Part shown: positions 48,061 to 58,880 of the stretch, one piece after another
Layout of the letters: the number at the start of each line of letters is the position of its first letter
Position numbering within the stretch: the first letter of the stretch is position 1
Assembly (NCBI GenBank): GCA_026261815.1
Contig: JAMPIT010000566.1
Coordinates: forward strand, 29,909,001 to 29,973,000
DNA length: 64,000 nt
Direction: 5' to 3'
From: Monarcha castaneiventris obscurior
Taxonomy: Eukaryota > Chordata > Aves > Passeriformes > Monarchidae
Translations under genes and position numbers: made by a program
Notes under the pieces: model-generated
What the model was told of the DNA's origin: nothing
Databases searched by the model: none
Seen by the model: only the letters and a program-made list of their open reading frames with translations

Positions 48061-51000
48061 CTCAGAAAAAAAGAGAGGCAAAACTTCCACTGATTTCAAT
48101 GCATTGAGCCTGTCTGACCTCGATCCATCAGGGCGGTGTGATTCATTAAGATTGAGTGAATGTTTGTGTTCATTACAATTTTGATATTGGAGGAAAGTAG
48201 AGCCCCTGTGCTTTTACTTCACCAGCAAGGAGGCATCGTTTCTTTGTGTATATTTCCATGACACATTTGTTTTAGAATTTGAGAAGCTCAGTTACCTTTC
48301 AGTAGGCCAGTTTGTTACCATGTCAGTTGTGCTTACATAGGTACTTTTAGGGGTTGTCTGTAAAATCAAGCAGCTGAAATGGTTTTGGTTTAAAACTCAA
48401 AAATGCAAAATTATTTTTGAAGGCTATTTTTAACCCAGATTGCTGTAGAGACCTACTCTGTAGCCTGGCCCCACACTCATTTGTAGCAGCATAATTGAGG
48501 ACAGGCAGGAAGCTGTAATGCAGGCAGGAGTGAGTGGCCAGGGCTTTGAAGTAGAGAGATAAGGGGCAAAAACCTCCTAAGCAAATTTCACCACTGAATA
48601 GATCATATCGTGAAGCTCTCTCTCCAGCTTCAGTGCAAACTGGGACCTGCTCCCTCCAGTGACAGCACCGCTCGCCTTGCGGGCTCCACCCTGTCTAGGA
48701 ATGTCTCCACACTGGCCTCAGTCTACACATAAACCAGTCTCGCTTTATTTTTTCTGAGCTGACAATAAACAAGTACCTTGTGATTCACTCGCCTGTCTGA
48801 ATTCACTGCTGGGGGAATTCTCTGAATACCAAGCCTCCCTTTGAGTTCTGCTGGGTATCTTGGCATAATGGTAAGGCCCCAATCTTTGACCTCCATAACA
48901 TACTCCTTTGGCATTAATCTACCACAGGATGCATTTTCTTAATCTTATTTACATGTACCATTTACCTCACCTGTCCATTCATGGCCACAGACCAAAAAAA
49001 TATGTGAATATGCTTTCAATATTCCTCTAGGATGGATGATCAAGTAGAGAATGGAGCTGAACAGTCCTTAACAGAAAAACAGCCCCATAGCACAAAGCCT
49101 ACTGAGATTTTCCCCCCAGATGAATATGCAATTCAGGACAACTGTCATTTGTGTTCAGGTAAAGGAAGCAGGATGAACTGGAGACATTGTAATGCAGAGT
49201 AGGTCATCAAATTAGGTAAACAAAATTTTTATGTGAATCAGCAGTTTTACATGAAGACAGTCTCAGCTGCAGATTTAGTTGATTAAACACAATGCTAGGC
49301 TCAGAAAGAAATGCCTTCGTTATCACATGGCTTATGGTATATTACAATGATGAGAAGGAGGGTGTTTTTCAGGGATATTTTTAGACTTTGGACAATTTTC
49401 CCCTTAGAATGGAAAAACTGAAATGTCACAGCCAATTTCCTCCTCTTAAGGCCATTAAATACTTTAGGACAAAGTTTTTGCTTTAAAAAATGTAAGTCTG
49501 GCTGGCATAGTGTTAATGGCAAATTGTTTTCTTAAAATAGGAAACCAATGTACATTAAATTAAGGGTTCCCAGAAGAGACATGTTCTCTGTGAAAAATAT
49601 ACCTTTTTCAAAACGGAACTGGAATTCCTTTCATTCTTGCCAGCATCTGCATTGTCAAATCCAGTATCGGCTCACAAAAACATATTTTTCAACTGACCTA
49701 TTTCCCTTTCCACTGCTCAGATAATTTACTCTGTTTCCCCTGCTTGAAAGGGTTCAGTAATTAGCTGGGTGCTTTGGAGTGTGCTGGTTCTTAATTACTG
49801 TGTCAAAACCAGCTGCATGCCAAACAAGAAAATGTAAGTGAATCTCATCTCAGAATTATAAGCAACATAAATACTGGCTCAAAATTGGGAATAGAGTACA
49901 GCCTGCACTGTTAATATCCAGTTCACAGAATGTCACATCACTGTCTTCCTCTCGGGTTATATGCAGGAAAGACCAAGCATAAGGTTAATTCCCAGGATGA
50001 TATTTTGAAGAAGCACATACATACATTATGTCTGTCCAAGGTTACTTGATGTGCAGGCTGATTTTCAGAGCTGAATACATGGCCCTATTGTAATATAAAT
50101 AGGGAAAGGTAAAAAGAACAGATCTTGCTTTGAATCAACATTACCAAAATATTACCAGATAACTGAGATCAGTTGATGAGAAAATTTTGTACTTACCTAT
50201 CCAGTTTGCCCCCCATGGCCTCGGGAAGGACACTGCAAGTAGGTGAGATAGCATGTGAGAAACTGAGAATGAGAGGCATTCTTTGTACCCACAGCTATGT
50301 AGGTGCATTGCAGCTGCCAGCTGACTGAAATTGAGTGCGGGGGGAAATCTCTGGAGCAACAGAAGTGCTTAAAAAAACCTGAAGGCTACAGAACTAGAAA
50401 TGGAGTGTTCACTGGTTGGTGAAGAGATTTGAAATATTGGTGTTATTGATGAACAGTTTGAAGGTATGGGAATAAAACTGGCCAATGTGGAGATGTTTCA
50501 TCTATTTCTAAAAGAACTACATAATACCCAGTAGCTATCCCTGGCCAAAAAAAAGGACTAGATCTTGGGGGGCGTTTGAAATTACCTACAGCCAGATCCG
50601 TAGTGATTTATCCATATAATGTTGTGACCATCCACTTACTGGACTTTTAGAAGTCCTACTGAAAAGCTTCATTGGTCTGCATGCAACTCCCAGAATAATT
50701 TATTTCAGTGGACCTCACATCTGAGCTTTAGTATTCCAAATACGTGTAAGATCTGACACATAATTTTTCCTTATGACAGTTACCCATTTGTAAAATAAAG
50801 ATAGTAGCAACTCACAAAAAGGTAAGATAATGAATACATTACAGTATGATGATTAATATGATGGAAGCCACAGAAGGTACTACAATGGATCTGGAGAACC
50901 ACATCATGAGTTTTGTTCGTACTCTGAAGCCAGACTCGGGGATGCAGGGGTCCCCTGGGTGTGTGACCCTGCCTTGCTGTTACCAACAGAGCAGACACAG

Positions 51001-53785
51001 AAGAGGAATGGTGTCATGCAAGGCAAAGGGGGAAAAACTGGGACAGCAAGGGAAAAGAAGGAAGAAAGAGAGGGAGTGAAAGGGAAAAAGAGGCAGATTG
51101 TAGGATGCTATAAAAATAAAAAATATTAATGCTGATTGACATTATGATAATAAATATTTGACTAACAAGTGATTTTGTCAAATGTGGAAAAAAAGGATAG
51201 ACAACAAAGGAGCAATCATGTTTCAAAGAGAAGCCAAAATGAACAGGAGAAAAATCAGATGAAAAAGGAGGTAGATAATACAGAAGGCAACACTGCAAAG
51301 CAGCAGAGAGGGGCCCACCATGCCCACATCTAACCTCAGCAGCTTTGGTGGAGTCCTCCTTGAGGGCAATGACTCAGATGGGAACTACATCCTTTGCAGC
51401 ACTGTGGGCATCAGGGACTCCACTGATGGAGTGCCAGCAGCAACCATGCGTGCTGAACCCCACCCTGCTGCCCACGCTAAGAAGTATAATAATTTGCTGT
51501 ACTTCCCTCTACCCCCATGTATCCATCCTGGATGTGCTTGCCTATGGCATGGCTGTGGCAGTTGTTAGAGGTGTCTGACCATGCCCTGTTTGGTACCACC
51601 CTCAGCTGGTCAGCATGAGGTAAGCTGGGCTGGATGCTGGGTGTCACCTCTGCAGCAGTGAGCACAGCTTACCAAGGACACCTCCATCACCTCCTCCAGC
51701 ACTGCTCAGGTGAGAGCTAGGAAACTTGAGTGGTCACTGCAGAGTCTCCAGGGACTTTTGAACAAAGCTCTGTCACAGAGTCAGGCTCAGTGAAGACTTT
51801 ACCCCCTGGAAACCCTGGTTGTTCAGAAGCTTTCACTGGCTGCTACAATTCTGGGAGCACTAGGAATGACCTACAAGTTTTCGTCTAAGAAATAGTTGTA
51901 AGAGCTGTGCTCAAAATCCATATATCAGCTTTTTCCTAGCTGGGGGGATGTGGAAAATTATCACTGGCCTATGTGTGTTAATCCCTGAGAGCTAGAGTTT
52001 CTGGTCTGCAGTGTAAGCCACGGTGTCCCATTTCCCCCTCTGCCCACGCCAGCCTGGGGCACAGGAAGCCACTGCTGCCACTCCTACCGGCATCCCTTGT
52101 CCTGCCGCTCGCAGTGGGAGCCTTTCTTTTTAACATAAACATGCCATTGTGCTGCATGCCAAGGCTCCTTCTGATAAAACAGGCTTCAGATGCCTGCGAG
52201 AAATGTGAGGCATGGCTACAGCATAAACATAGCAAACCAGTGACTTCATCTGCCCAAGGAGCTCTCTGGGTTCAGCTGAGACTCTTCAGTGACATTCATC
52301 CATTGCTGTCAGTTCATTCAAGGGAATGGAAATACACTGTGTGACAAATTATTTTCACCCAAAGAATTATTTTTTATTAATTAACTTTGAAACACTGCTG
52401 TGTTCAAAGTGAACCTGAGTTCACTTCAGTGTCGGTGACAAATGTTATTTCTAAAGTCACCTTCTGCATAGGTTGTACTTTTGCTTTTCAGGAGTATCTA
52501 AATTCAGTGTTCATTTAATTGAATTTTGCCTGTGGCACTACAATGCTGCATCAATGATACCTGTACCAAAAGGCACCTAAATGATGCTGTTTTAATAACA
52601 TTGCTTTAGAACTATGCCACACTATTTAGCACAGAGATTATGGCCTACATTACACATGATATTTGCCCTGGTTAAGCATAGATATTTAAATAGGAATAAA
52701 ATGGAATTGTTGAAGTCACTATACTTTTTAATGTAAGGGTTTCAAACTCACTGGTATGATGTCCCTCTGGCAGGAAGGCACTGAACTGGCACATGCCAGT
52801 TCATCCTATCTTTCCATGAGTGCACACCATGAAAGCATACCCCATGAGCCTATCAATGGCATTAGTTGCAAGAGCCTTAATACTTGATCTTTCTGCTGTT
52901 TCTCAGAAATGTTTGCATCCACCAGGACATCTCTCTATAAATAGCTTCATTTCCAGTGATAACCCAGGAATTCTGAGACTTACATTTTGCAGCTGTAAAT
53001 AGTAAACATTGCTTGGTGTGCTAATAGTCCAGAATTCCCAAATTACCCTGGTGATGTTCAAAGCCAATACTGATATTCACCAAAGTTGGTGACATCTTCA
53101 GTGCTTCCAGGGCCCTTCTAGCTGCCACGCTCAGTCCAGGACACAGAACCTGCTGTCACGTGCTGCTCTTTTTTTCGAAATGCTGGTTGTCAATCCCCTT
53201 GAAGAATGAATCGACACCATCCATACTCTATGTCAGGAGGAGTTTGGTCCACAAATTTCACAAGCTTTGACATGAACATTTAAGCAGCAGTCTCATAAAG
53301 ATCATTACTAACGGTCAGAAAAATTTGCTTCTGAAAAAAAGCATTTCCTGCTTTTGAGAGGCCCACAGATGCCTCAGAAAATCTGTTCTGTAGGTCAAAC
53401 TTTGTATTTGTGGCAGCAAATACAAAGTACTCTGGAGTAGACGTAACCAAAACTAACCTGAGTTTGAAAAGACAGTTCAGGCTTTTAGCCTGAAAAGTGA
53501 GTCTTACAGGAATCTGATTATGGAATTCAGAGGGAATTTAGGGAAGTACTCAGAATCTTGCAGGATTGCTCTTTAATTTTAGTCTTAAAAGGCTGAGTTC
53601 TGATGCACAATGTAACTGCCTAAGGACACGCTGTAAAAACTTCTTAGTTTAAACTAAACAAAAAACTAGACACTTTGAAGAAAACTATCAGAAGTCCATA
53701 TCACCTGAATTCCCCATTATTCTATTTGCAAATCATGTTTCTAGAAAATCTGACAAGGAACTCCAATTCTTTTTAAATGATCCTT
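48061..53785. other. Intergenic, no gene recognised
   Basis: No gene supported. A purine-rich block lies at 51017-51092. A patch at about 51320-51700 has coding-like composition but several frame changes and no recognised protein. Confidence 0.65.
51017..51092. repeat. Polypurine tract
   Basis: The + strand is mostly A and G, with GAAAAAG, AAGGAAGAAAGAGAGGGAG and GGGAAAAAGAGG words. Low-complexity; no coding value. Confidence 0.7.
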
Positions 53786-53889
53786 ATGGTAATGTCCACT
53801 ATGATACCTTAAGAGATCTAAGATTTTTTCTTGTCTAATGGTAATGTCCACTATGATACCTTAAGAGATCTAAGATTTTTTCTTGTCTA
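53786..53889. repeat. Exact tandem duplication, 2 x 52 bp
   Basis: The unit starting ATGGTAATGTCCACTATGAT at 53786 is repeated without a mismatch at 53838. The unit is unique sequence, not a transposon. Identity implies a recent duplication or an assembly artefact. Confidence 0.95.
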
Positions 53890-55623
53890 AACAACCACTG
53901 CAGTCTGGAGATCACACAAGCATATGAGTAGCAAAGGACAAAACACTGGAGGCAACACTGGACAGAGGAACAATTTAAAAAAGTCATGAGGGGTAAAGAA
54001 GAAACTTAAGTGAGTCACTGAGGACAAAACTGTGAGAGAGGCAGGAAAATGCAAGCAAAGAAGAGAGAAGCAGAAAGGGAAAATGAGAGGCAGGTGATTT
54101 AACAAAGATAGGGAAGATTAGTGATTAAAATATGATTGGAATTTCAGAAAATAGTTTTTGTCTGTGCAGAATTCAACCTGAAATCATCTTCTACTCATAA
54201 AATGAGAATGGACATTTACTTTAGGGATCCAAATTCAGAAGGAAGACAAAAAGATTAAGTTACACAGAGAGAGAGAAGGTAGCTGGCCTGTAATTTCACA
54301 GCTGACAGAGCACCCAGCACTCAAATCTGGAGATCTTAGGGCAGGTACATGTGACAGTGAAGACTGCAAGCAACTGCAGATTTACGTAACTTTTACAAAA
54401 TGTATTTTGTAGTATACAGGAGCCTTGGCAGTTCCTGTCCTCATACTAGTATTCATCTCCCTATGCCTTTGTCAGGAATTAACTTGTGGGATTACAGGGA
54501 TTTGTAAACTGATGGCAAACATCTTATTTTAGATGACCAGCACCATCATCCTGAGAAAGTATATCCATGTACTCCCAACCAATAGATTTCTCCAGCCATT
54601 CACTGCAGAAGAATTATGCTGCAATAGGAAGATTTAACCCCAAAGCCAGTTTAATCCTTTGTTTACATAAAATCTTAGAAATCATGCTCAGTTACTGGAA
54701 AGCCGGCAGAGGAAGTCCATATTAACACAGCCTTTTACAAATGCTCTCTCTGATTAATTCAGTGCTGTTTAGCAAAGAAAAAAAGCAAAAAGTCCCAATG
54801 AAAAAGAGCTCCTTGTCTTTTAAAGCAAGAACAGTTTAAAGCAGAGTGGATAGACCAGACAGGAGAAGCTTCTGCTTTCAAGCTTTACTAATCACAGACT
54901 TTTTTGTATCAGTCCACTTTGGCAGATTGGTATTTGTGACCAAAGTCTGGTTTAGGAACCGCAAAAATGCTGTTACCCAGCTCCTGTGGTAAGTGATTTA
55001 ATCCCTGAGAAATTCTAGACACACAACTGTTGGGAGATGCATTCATGTCTGTAGCACTCAGAAAATTGTTTGCATTGCTCAGACAACACCTGGATGGCTG
55101 AACCAAGGATCAGTGATTTAACACCATTAAAGGTAAGCAAGTAGCTACAGATACCAGCTTGGTTTTAGGACAGGCTGCCTTTTTGCCAAATCATCACTGG
55201 GAAAAAAATTATCAGCTGACATCATAAAATGAAACCAATTAACATTAGTTGGGAAACTGAGTCTTGTCCTGTAATACATAAAGATTAAATATGATTAAAA
55301 ACTCTACTAACCTTTGTTCAGCCTTCTTGGAGTAACCACCTGGCCATGGGATTATGAAAAAAGACCCCAGCAGGTTGTTTGTGATTTCTGTGCTAGTCAT
55401 TTGAACCATGAAATTTAAAAGGAGCTGATCTTGACTGAGAAACTCTCTACTCCCATGAAAGGCATGAAAGAAAATATTTTTCTTACAGCTTATGCAAAGT
55501 TGTTTAAAAAGAAAGATGCCTCTTAAAATAATTTGGTCAAGTGTTTTAGACCACAGATGCAATTGCAGGACTGATCACTTGCAACGAGCATCCATGACAC
55601 ATTTCCTTAAGGAAAATAATAAT
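53890..55623. other. Intergenic, no gene recognised
   Basis: Purine-rich sequence near 53985-54095, otherwise unremarkable unique DNA with no supported gene. Confidence 0.7.
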
Positions 55624-55925
55624 AAAATAGTTTGGGTTGGAAGGGACCTTTAAAGCTTGTCTAGTCCACCCCCTCTGCAATGAGCAGGGACCCTTCAATT
55701 AGATCAGGTTGCTCAGAGACCCATGCAACCTGCCCTTGACTGTTTCTAGGGATGGGCATCCACCACCTCTCTACGCAACCTGTTACTGTGTTTCACCACC
55801 CTCATGGTGAAAATCTTCTTCCTTATCTCTAATATAAATCCATCCTCCTTTAGTTTAAAACCACTACCCCTTGTCCTGTCACAACAGGCCCTGCTAAATC
55901 TACCTCCTAAATCCTCCATTCTGTT
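55624..55925 (-). mobile_element. CR1 LINE fragment, - strand
   Basis: The + strand shows TTTGGGTTGGAAGGGACCTT, AGATCAGGTTGCTCAGAGAC, CTAGGGATGGGCATCCACCA and CCCCTTGTCCTGTCACAACA, the complement of a CR1 3' region. The 3' end is at 55624. About 300 nt, truncated. Confidence 0.92.
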
Positions 55926-56149
55926 GAAGTTAAAGTTTTCCAGTTATATATCTCAATTGAAATCTTAGGATAGTAGTCTGAGGACTTTTTAAATAGATGC
56001 AGACCACTGGAGTAAAAACAAGCAATAATATATCACTGCTACAAGGTTCTGAAATTACTCCTTTGGCTTTCCTGCTGGAAGCCTGGGCTGGGCTGGGGAA
56101 TGAGTTGGTGTCAATTTCAGACAAAAGTCTGCATAGTCACACATTGCAC

Positions 56150-56199
56150 TCTAAGATCTTGGAGGTCTTTTCCAACATTAATAATTGAATGATTCTATG
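56150..56199 (+). mobile_element. Short CR1 3' tail fragment, + strand
   Basis: AAGATCTTGGAGGTCTTTTC followed by CAACATTAATAATTGAATGATTCTATG fits the last 50 nt of CR1. Only the tail is present. Confidence 0.7.
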
Positions 56200-57837
56200 T
56201 AACATGCTCTATTATGTGAATTTTAGAAGCCCATAAACATTTTATAGCTTTTTTTCCCCAGCACAGTGAATGAGAATTAAATTCAGTATTTTTCTTCAAT
56301 CAGATATAAAAGAAAACTTACCTTCAGACCCATGGAAAGAGCAAAATATCACACAGGGTTAAATGTCTGGAAAATCTGGGGGCACCCTATTCCTCTGATC
56401 CTTCTACTGAAACTGGGTCACCCACAAGCAAAAAAAAAAAAAAAGGCAAGATTTTGATCATACAGAAAAGCTTGACTGCACAGCTGGTGGCCGCACGCAG
56501 AACCTGTCTTGTTGCTCAAGGAGCAGGTCACTCGCTTTTAAAGAACTGTACTCTTGTGACAGAAAATGGTGATTAACACCCTTGTAGGCATTTTTTAATG
56601 GCTGTCATTGCATGTTGTGAGGGGCTGAACCATTAAAGCTTTGTAGGATACAATGTAGACTTCAGGTCACCCTAGAACTCAGGGCTTCCTTTCTGTAAAT
56701 TCATACTTATGCCAAGCATTGGGTTTTCAGCGAATGTTTAGTTTCCTTCATGGCCAGCATTGCACGCGACAAAGATGCGACAACAGCTGATCACCTTCAG
56801 TTAGCAATTTCTTGTCCATCATTTTTATTCTGCCTAATTGGAACTTCTTTGTGGGTATTAGGGTGGAGCCTGTATACAGCATTAATGCTTCCTATAGAAT
56901 AGAAACTGTGATATACTGAAGTCACTACTTCCAGCTCATTTGTGGATGTTTCATGGTTCAGACTCTGGAAAGCTCCACATTATTTCGAAGAAATTTTCTA
57001 AAAGCATTTTTCATTTGCAATATAATCCTCCTGTCTCCACAGGAGTTACTGCCCACCAAGACTGCCCTATGCTAGCTGCTGCTATGGAGTTAGCAAGGAC
57101 ACAGTTGGACCACTTTGTTCTGTGGGATATCTCCAGCAAAGAGTTTCAAAAATATCTCATTTTACCTAGTGGGAGAAATCCTAACCACTTTTCCTATCAC
57201 CTCTGTTTTAATGCCAGTAATCTTAAGTTCCATTCGTATTTAAAAATCAAGGCATTTCTTTTCCTCCTGAATTTAAATGTTCCTTCAGCCCAGGAGGAGG
57301 GTTCCTTCTCAGGCTGCTGGGGATGCTGTTTCTACCTCCTAATGTCCCACAGTTTGGAAAGCAAAACTTGGTGCATAGATTTGTCGTGGTCATGTCAAGT
57401 ATTTGCACGTTTTTATGTTAGCTGAGATTTCCATGGCTTAACTCATGTGTATGTCCACTGTGTATGTCACAACTTTGCATTTATATTCCCCTTCTAGGAT
57501 GCATGAAGATAAGAAAAAAAGTTAATGAAAATAATCTTTGTCTGTTTGGGATTGTCCTAGAGTGGTTTTGTGCATTGCCACTAAGATTCTGCAGTTTCTT
57601 TGCGGTTGCCCCAATGGCACGGACAAGGGAGCTGCAGAAGAGGTACAAGGAACCTGAGGAGAAATAGGCTCACGGGGCATCCGTGGAGCCTCCAGTAGGA
57701 AAACAAAGCTTTCCTGCAAACAGCTTCAAATCAAATGTAAGGTTAGTAATTGGGATGTTCAGCCCAGGAAAAAAACAGCTATGTCTGGGAGAAAGGCCTA
57801 TGGAAAGGGAGCAGTGTGAAAGCCGGGGGCTCTGGTG
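56200..57837. other. Intergenic, no gene recognised
   Basis: An A15-16 run lies at about 56428-56443. A 161-codon open frame at 56940-57425 (+) shows no domain or conserved motif. Sequence near 57600-57720 rises in GC toward the CpG block. Confidence 0.6.
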
Positions 57838-58076
57838 GCCCGCAGCACCCTCAGCGTCAGCCGGCTGCTCTCTCGGGCCGAGCGCAGCCGTCGGCTAAGC
57901 GGGTTTGGCGCTCTGGCGGAGGCACAGGGCCCCTTCCCCACCTCCGCCCCACAGAAAGGCACCGGGAGCGGCCGGGCCGCGGCGGGAGAGCGGCTCCGGG
58001 CACGGCCCCGGGTGCGGCACAGGGGACAGCGCTGCTGCCGGCGGCCGGCGGAGGGCGCGCGGGGGCAGCCCCGGTA

Positions 58077-58101
58077 CGGCCCGGCCCGGCCCGGCCCGGC
58101 C
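58077..58101. repeat. (GGCCC)n pentanucleotide tract
   Basis: About five copies of GGCCC in tandem directly before the minisatellite. Confidence 0.9.
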
Positions 58102-58132
58102 GCCGCTCTGAGGGAGCACCAGGCAGGGCAAG

Positions 58133-58340
58133 GGAGTGTGTCTGCCGTGGGGAAAGGAATGTCTGTGTCCGCCGTGGGCAGGAGTGTCTGTGTCCACCGT
58201 GGGCAGAGGGGTGTCCGTGTCCGCCGGGGGCAGAGGAGTGTCCGTGTCCGCCGTGGGCAGAGGAGTGTCCGTGTCCGCCGGGGGCAGAGGAGTGTCTGTG
58301 TCCGCCGTGGGGAAAGGAATGTCTGTATCGCGGCCCTGTC
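58133..58340. repeat. 27-bp GC-rich minisatellite, about 7.5 units
   Basis: Units begin with GGAGTGTCCGTGTCCGCCG at 58181, 58208, 58235, 58262 and 58289 (27 bp each). Two shorter units precede them at 58133 (23 bp) and 58156 (25 bp) and a partial unit follows at 58316. Units alternate between CCGTGGG and CCGGGGG at their ends, giving a 54-bp higher order. Because 27 is a multiple of three, all frames stay open and encode 9-residue repeats, but no codon preference or start supports a protein. Confidence 0.92.
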
Positions 58341-58595
58341 TGCCCTGTGCCGGCCCCACAGGACAGTACGTCCCCATGGGATGGAAAAAACCTCTTTCCT
58401 CGGGCCAGCTGCGAGTGCCGGAGGGAGGCTGGCCGGGCAGGCACTCGGGTGCGCTGCCCTCGGGCACCGGGAGGCTGAGCTGCGCCTGCAGAGGGTCCGA
58501 GCTGCAGCCGCTCTGCTCAGGGCCCTGCCGCTCGCCGCTGCCCACAAACACACGGGGAGACCACAGACCCTCCGGACGGAGGTTTTAAGGTGATT

Positions 58596-58880
58596 TATTG
58601 TCTCCAGGAATGGGGAATCCTCAGCTTTTCTGGGCAACCTCTTCCGGTGCCTCACCAGCCTCACAGTAAAGAATTTCTTCCTAATACCTAACCTAAACCT
58701 ACTCTCAGTTTGAAGCCGTTCCCCCTTGTCACGACATGATATTGTAAATTTACTCTCCATCTTTCTCCTGTCAGAAGAGGCTCGTGATCCCTTGGTGGCC
58801 CTTCCCTGGACTTGCTCTCGCAGGTCGATGTTCTTCCTGTGCTGGGGACCCCAGAGGTGGATGCATTTCTCATAAGATGT
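58596..58880 (-). mobile_element. CR1 LINE fragment, - strand
   Basis: The + strand reads GTCTCCAGGAATGGGGAATC, TTCTGGGCAACCTCTTCCGG, GTAAAGAATTTCTTCCTAAT and CTGTGCTGGGGACCCCAGAG, the complement of CR1. It lacks the 3' tail, so it is an internal piece, and directly abuts the CpG block. Confidence 0.88.

Larger units (their letters stand above)
57838..58575. promoter_or_regulatory. CpG island-like GC-rich block, no gene assigned
   Basis: A sharp change to G+C-rich, CpG-dense sequence begins near 57838, in a window that is otherwise AT-rich and CpG-poor. It includes a (GGCCC)n stretch at about 58077-58101 and the 27-bp array at 58133-58340. Density of CpG suggests an unmethylated promoter island, but no start codon or exon of a known gene, including WWC3, could be found in or beside it. 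Six long open frames (150-320 codons, both strands) overlap here and are expected from the lack of stop codons in GC-rich DNA. Confidence 0.6.

Noticed and set aside
58133..58340. Nine-residue protein repeat encoded by the minisatellite
   Set aside because: The periodic protein appears equally in every frame, which is what a 27-bp DNA repeat gives without coding selection.
57838..58575. First coding exon of WWC3
   Set aside because: No WW-domain residues or other WWC N-terminal sequence could be found in any frame; a noncoding first exon remains possible.
57798..58760. 320-codon open frame on the - strand and five other 150-252 codon frames over the CpG block
   Set aside because: All frames on both strands are open because the DNA is GC-rich and contains a 27-bp (multiple of three) repeat. 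The longest also runs into a CR1 fragment. No start context, domain or exon structure supports any of them.
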